Of a DNA stretch of 64,000 bases, positions 61,039 through 64,000 are shown in pieces. The DNA is from Adineta vaga (Eukaryota > Rotifera): positions 11,222,001 through 11,286,000 of the forward strand of contig CP075492.1 of NCBI GenBank assembly GCA_021613535.1, read 5' to 3'. Under the pieces are notes generated by a model. It was not told the origin of the DNA and did no database searches. It saw only the letters and a program-made list of their open reading frames with translations. The position numbers were made by a program, and so were the translations under genes. Numbering within the stretch: the first letter of the stretch is position 1; the number at the start of each line of letters is the position of its first letter.

Positions 61039-61261
61039 CAATAATAGTAAAACTTTCGAAAGAAAAAGAGATGTATGTATGCACTTGAGGCATCGTCGAC
61101 CACGAAATTTATTTCGAACAAATGACATTGAAGCATGTTTTACTTGAAGACAATTAAGAAACAATAGAAAAAGAAAATAGAGAGCAACTTTGTTAAATAT
61201 GTCTGAAGAGTGAAATCGAAAATCTTCAGTTTTTTTGTTAAAACAGAAGTAGAACTAAAAC

Positions 61262-61999
61262 ATGGAAACAGCGAAACGTACTTCACTAAGTTCGAATGCG
61301 ACGTTGAAAGTACCGGAAATAAAAAAGACTGTAGTCATAGGAAATTGTACATTTATACGATTTATCCACGGTGGTAATTGACTTTCGAAACATTGATTAC
61401 ATATTTTATTCTACATTTAGAAAATCAACAAGTACTTGTCAACAGTTATGCTTCTTGTCGCCGGTTATTGGATCATATGAAATCAGTGATCGGTTCTCAA
61501 CCAGATGGTACGGAAAAGAAAACTTGAGTGTTTTTCGGATTGCATTTGTTCTTGTAGAAATGATTGATTTGATGGATAATGATGGCAAATTGAAAGAATT
61601 AAATGCACATCATAATGAATATGCAGTACAATATCTTCCAGCAAGAAATAATTATTATGCATTGAAAGTTGAAAGTAAAAAAGCAAATAGATTTGGCTTC
61701 TGAATTAAAGAATTGATTGAATCTTCTAGTTGATAGTACAACAGGTGACAAACGTTATACGCCAAGTTTTAATATCGATCAAATTGATCAAAAAATTTGT
61801 ACAATACTAACAAGTAAAGTTTTGTCAAAAGATCTGTGAAAAGATTACTTGGATTTGTTTTGTAGATTCATTGAATTCATTAAATAAATCTTCGACAAAA
61901 ATCAAACGTTCAACTGGACCAACGAAACAAAATGCAACAGGTGCGTCATCATCTAATACATCCCAATCGAAATCAAAACGATCGACAAGTCGAAAATAA
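61262..61999 (+). CDS. CXorf65-like protein
   Basis: Five exons, 61262-61370, 61421-61507, 61558-61674, 61730-61813 and 61866-61999, join in frame to 176 residues. Vertebrate CXorf65 is an uncharacterised protein with a small ubiquitin-like fold. The correspondence is clear in the middle: CTFIRFIHENQQVLVNSYAS, CRRLLDHMKSVIG, MIDLMDNDGKLKELN, AVQYLPARNNYYALKVE. The last block matches the vertebrate FLTARNTYYVCKVE region. The C-terminal 60 residues are Ser/Thr/Lys-rich, basic and probably disordered. An acceptor-like gttaaaacag lies 15 nt before the start. The function of the family is unknown. Confidence 0.75.
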
Positions 62000-62079
62000 G
62001 AAGTCTTCTTCTTCCTCTTTCTTAACATATTTATTCAAAATTCTATTTTCTTTTTTCTTCTTTTACATTTTTCAAATGC

Positions 62080-62355
62080 ATGAATAACTCTGGTGAACTT
62101 CTATTACGTGTTAGAATATCGATGAAAGTATGCAAGAGTAATGTAAATATTCTTCTTCGTAAATCTCAAGATGACATCACCATTGATCTACATCGTTTAT
62201 CCTCTTTCCGCAAAGACATTGTTGTTGTTTTTTTTTCTAAAATGGGATTCTATCACTATATAGATAAAAAAAACTATCGTCTAACATACGAAACTATCAT
62301 GAGAAAAGAATGGCGCAGTAGACGAATATTTGATTTAGATAATTTTTATCAGTAA
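62080..62355 (+). CDS. Short open frame, hypothetical
   Basis: 91 residues, polar and basic, 81 nt after the stop of the CXorf65-like gene on the same strand. There is no signal peptide, domain or splice signal. Composition is more protein-like than the surrounding spacer (Asp, Arg, Tyr, Trp present), but it could be part of a 3' untranslated region. Confidence 0.3.
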   Translation: MNNSGELLLRVRISMKVCKSNVNILLRKSQDDITIDLHRLSSFRKDIVVVFFSKMGFYHYIDKKNYRLTYETIMRKEWRSRRIFDLDNFYQ

Positions 62356-62635
62356 AATATTTCACGTCATGAACCGAGAGAAAATTCAATATTGACTGTA
62401 TTATAATTACAATAAAGTACTAGATTTATTGTGTCATATATATGTACCCTTGATGATGAATAGTAGTATATCATAAATCGAATTTTATTAAAAAACTATA
62501 CAATAGTTTGCAGACAAGTATATAAATAAAATAAATAACAAAAATATTTTCATAGTGAACTTCGCTTAGCAAAGATTATTAGACTAAATCCATCTCTTGA
62601 CATTAATCATATCTGTATGGATCATTAATATCCAT
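62356..62635. other. Intergenic, facing 3' ends
   Basis: Under 300 nt, AT-rich, with AATAAA-like motifs on both strands (acaataaagt near 62410; aaataaaataaataac near 62526). No gene. Confidence 0.45.
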
Positions 62636-63886
62636 TTAGCAACTAAAAATCTGTACTAATTTCATCATTTTCTCTCGAAGTTCACTAAAAGATATGCGAC
62701 GAATAGGTTCATAGATCCAACATTGTTGAAGTACACAATAAAGATCAAAATCACAACAAATCGGTTGTGGATGAATTTGACGATCGATGGCAACATATCG
62801 TGACACATCTTCCTCTTTAGCTATATCAGGATAAGGTACACAAGGTCTTTCAATCATTAATTGAATTAATAGAAGACCAAATGCCCAAACATCACTTTTC
62901 GATGAAAAACATCCGTAGTCTTGATCTGACAAATGGATTGTTGAAGATCCCTGTCGTTTGATAACACATTCAGGCGCAAGAAAACGAGGTTGAAACTTCC
63001 ATCGACCTTCTTTTGTAAATAATGATGTCAGATGATTTTGTCCTTCAATTTTTTGTATTGCATGTCCAAAATCTGCAATACGTATGAATCCATAGGAATC
63101 GATGAGAACATTACTAGCTGTCAAATCCCGATGAACAATATGTTTCTTCTCAAGATACATCATTGCATTAGCTATTTGAAAACCAATATTAGCAATACGA
63201 CGCATTCGAGATCTGACTGTTCGACCAATGATTGGACAAAGTGAAATTAAAGAATTTCCACTATCTGCTAATACTAAATAATCGTAATCTTTGTTCGAAT
63301 AATGACCATAGAGAGTTGTAATAGAAAAAAAACAAAGTTCTTTTAATATAGTTAACTCATTAATAAAATGATCATTCTTTCTTTTGACACGTTTGATAAA
63401 AATATTAATATTTTCTTGTCGTGATTTTTTCCAAATTGCTCGCGATACACCGGCATTGTGTTTTCCACCAAAATGACCTTCAACAAAATCAACACCATAG
63501 AATTCTTTTGGATTTAAAATCCAACTTCGATCATCTTTTTGAAGAATTAATTCATTCGTTAATTTTGTTACTGTTTCTTTGCTCTTTTCTTGACATTTGT
63601 ATTGTTTCAATAGTTTACTATAATTTTTTGAATCAGTCGAATCTTTATAGGATAAACGATAATTCATTACGGAACATTTATATATTGTTTCATTAACACG
63701 TACTGATAAAACAATATATGAATCTTTTGATAAGTCTGCTGTTGATAATTTATTTACTTGTATCGATGAAATAATTTCATCATTAGAAGTTTGATGACGC
63801 AGAAGATATGTTCCATATGGTTGAGAGACTAATGCTTGTACCACATACGTCGGAGAAACGCTTTGGATTGTTGGTCTACTCGGCAT
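62636..63886 (-). CDS. Tyrosine-kinase-like protein with degenerate SH2 region
   Basis: A single exon of 416 residues from the ATG at 63886. The frame is open 16 codons further up, but an acceptor-like attttattttag at about 63905 suggests a spliced leader, so more N-terminal sequence may exist upstream of the window edge. Residues 20-110 resemble the second half of an SH2 domain (PYGTYLLRHQTSNDEI in place of GxFLVRxS), but the pY-binding motif is altered. The kinase domain follows: a glycine loop EGHFGGKHNAGVSRA, FIKRVKRK (Lys), INELTILKEL, HIVHRDLTASNVLID, IADFGHAI, FLAPECV, and KSDVWAFGLLLIQLM. The last block is typical of tyrosine kinases. HRD and DFG are intact; HRDLTASN departs from the usual HRDLAARN. 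Csk/Src/Fer-like cytoplasmic kinases are the closest style. Exact family unknown. Confidence 0.78.
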   Translation of the reverse strand: MPSRPTIQSVSPTYVVQALVSQPYGTYLLRHQTSNDEIISSIQVNKLSTADLSKDSYIVLSVRVNETIYKCSVMNYRLSYKDSTDSKNYSKLLKQYKCQEKSKETVTKLTNELILQKDDRSWILNPKEFYGVDFVEGHFGGKHNAGVSRAIWKKSRQENINIFIKRVKRKNDHFINELTILKELCFFSITTLYGHYSNKDYDYLVLADSGNSLISLCPIIGRTVRSRMRRIANIGFQIANAMMYLEKKHIVHRDLTASNVLIDSYGFIRIADFGHAIQKIEGQNHLTSLFTKEGRWKFQPRFLAPECVIKRQGSSTIHLSDQDYGCFSSKSDVWAFGLLLIQLMIERPCVPYPDIAKEEDVSRYVAIDRQIHPQPICCDFDLYCVLQQCWIYEPIRRISFSELREKMMKLVQIFSC

Positions 63887-64000
63887 GTATATAGTAATAA
63901 TAATATCTAAAATAAAATGATTGTAAATAAACACCGATTTTTTATATAAGACAAAATTTTTCGCCGATAAAGTTTCCTCTGTTAGAAGAAAGATTTTGTC

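Overview
The window is animal nuclear DNA and almost certainly protostome. It is AT-rich and gene-dense. Nearly every gene is cut by tiny GT-AG introns of about 45-65 nt, and it carries an innexin, potassium channels, a membrane collagen and a meiosis-type gene. I recognise no transposon or viral gene in 64 kb. The tiny introns, low repeat load and animal gene set fit a rotifer, most likely a bdelloid of Adineta/Rotaria type. That assignment is inference from style, not from a marker gene.

Layout. 0-4 kb: the 3' end of an unknown Ser/Asn/Gln-rich gene converges on kinesin light chain. 6-8 kb: two small convergent genes encode secreted proteins that look like neuropeptide precursors. 8.5-11 kb: tRNA-Ala and coatomer delta (ARCN1). 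11.8-18.3 kb: a BTB-kelch protein with one frameshift, an SLMAP homologue and an intronless innexin. 20-23 kb: a Kv2/Shab-type channel with a one-base frameshift in its tetramerisation domain. 25-27.4 kb: GINS2, a DELE1-like SEL1-repeat protein and tRNA-Gln. 28-32 kb: a MEIOC homologue and a YrhK-domain membrane protein. 33.7-41.2 kb: a small membrane protein, a long non-coding stretch and a Kv3/Shaw channel with alternative C-terminal exons. 41.9-48.4 kb: a 22-exon gene of unknown function, BAG1 and an ankyrin protein with a homopolymer frameshift. 48.6-51.4 kb: a transmembrane collagen. 53-60.4 kb: TMEM163, a CD225/dispanin protein, NEK10 and a small acidic protein. 60.8-64 kb: a CXorf65-like protein and a tyrosine-kinase-like protein with a degenerate SH2 region.

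The genes do not form one pathway. They are ordinary cell-biology genes (transport, replication, signalling, excitability). Three places show a single-base break inside otherwise conserved coding sequence, one of them in a run of nine A. The simplest reading is residual consensus error in the assembly, but real allelic decay is possible. Exon coordinates come from splice signals plus unbroken reading frame between exons, so they are predictions. The most rewarding targets are the two putative peptide precursors, the MEIOC homologue, the unknown 22-exon gene and the alternative tails of the Shaw channel.
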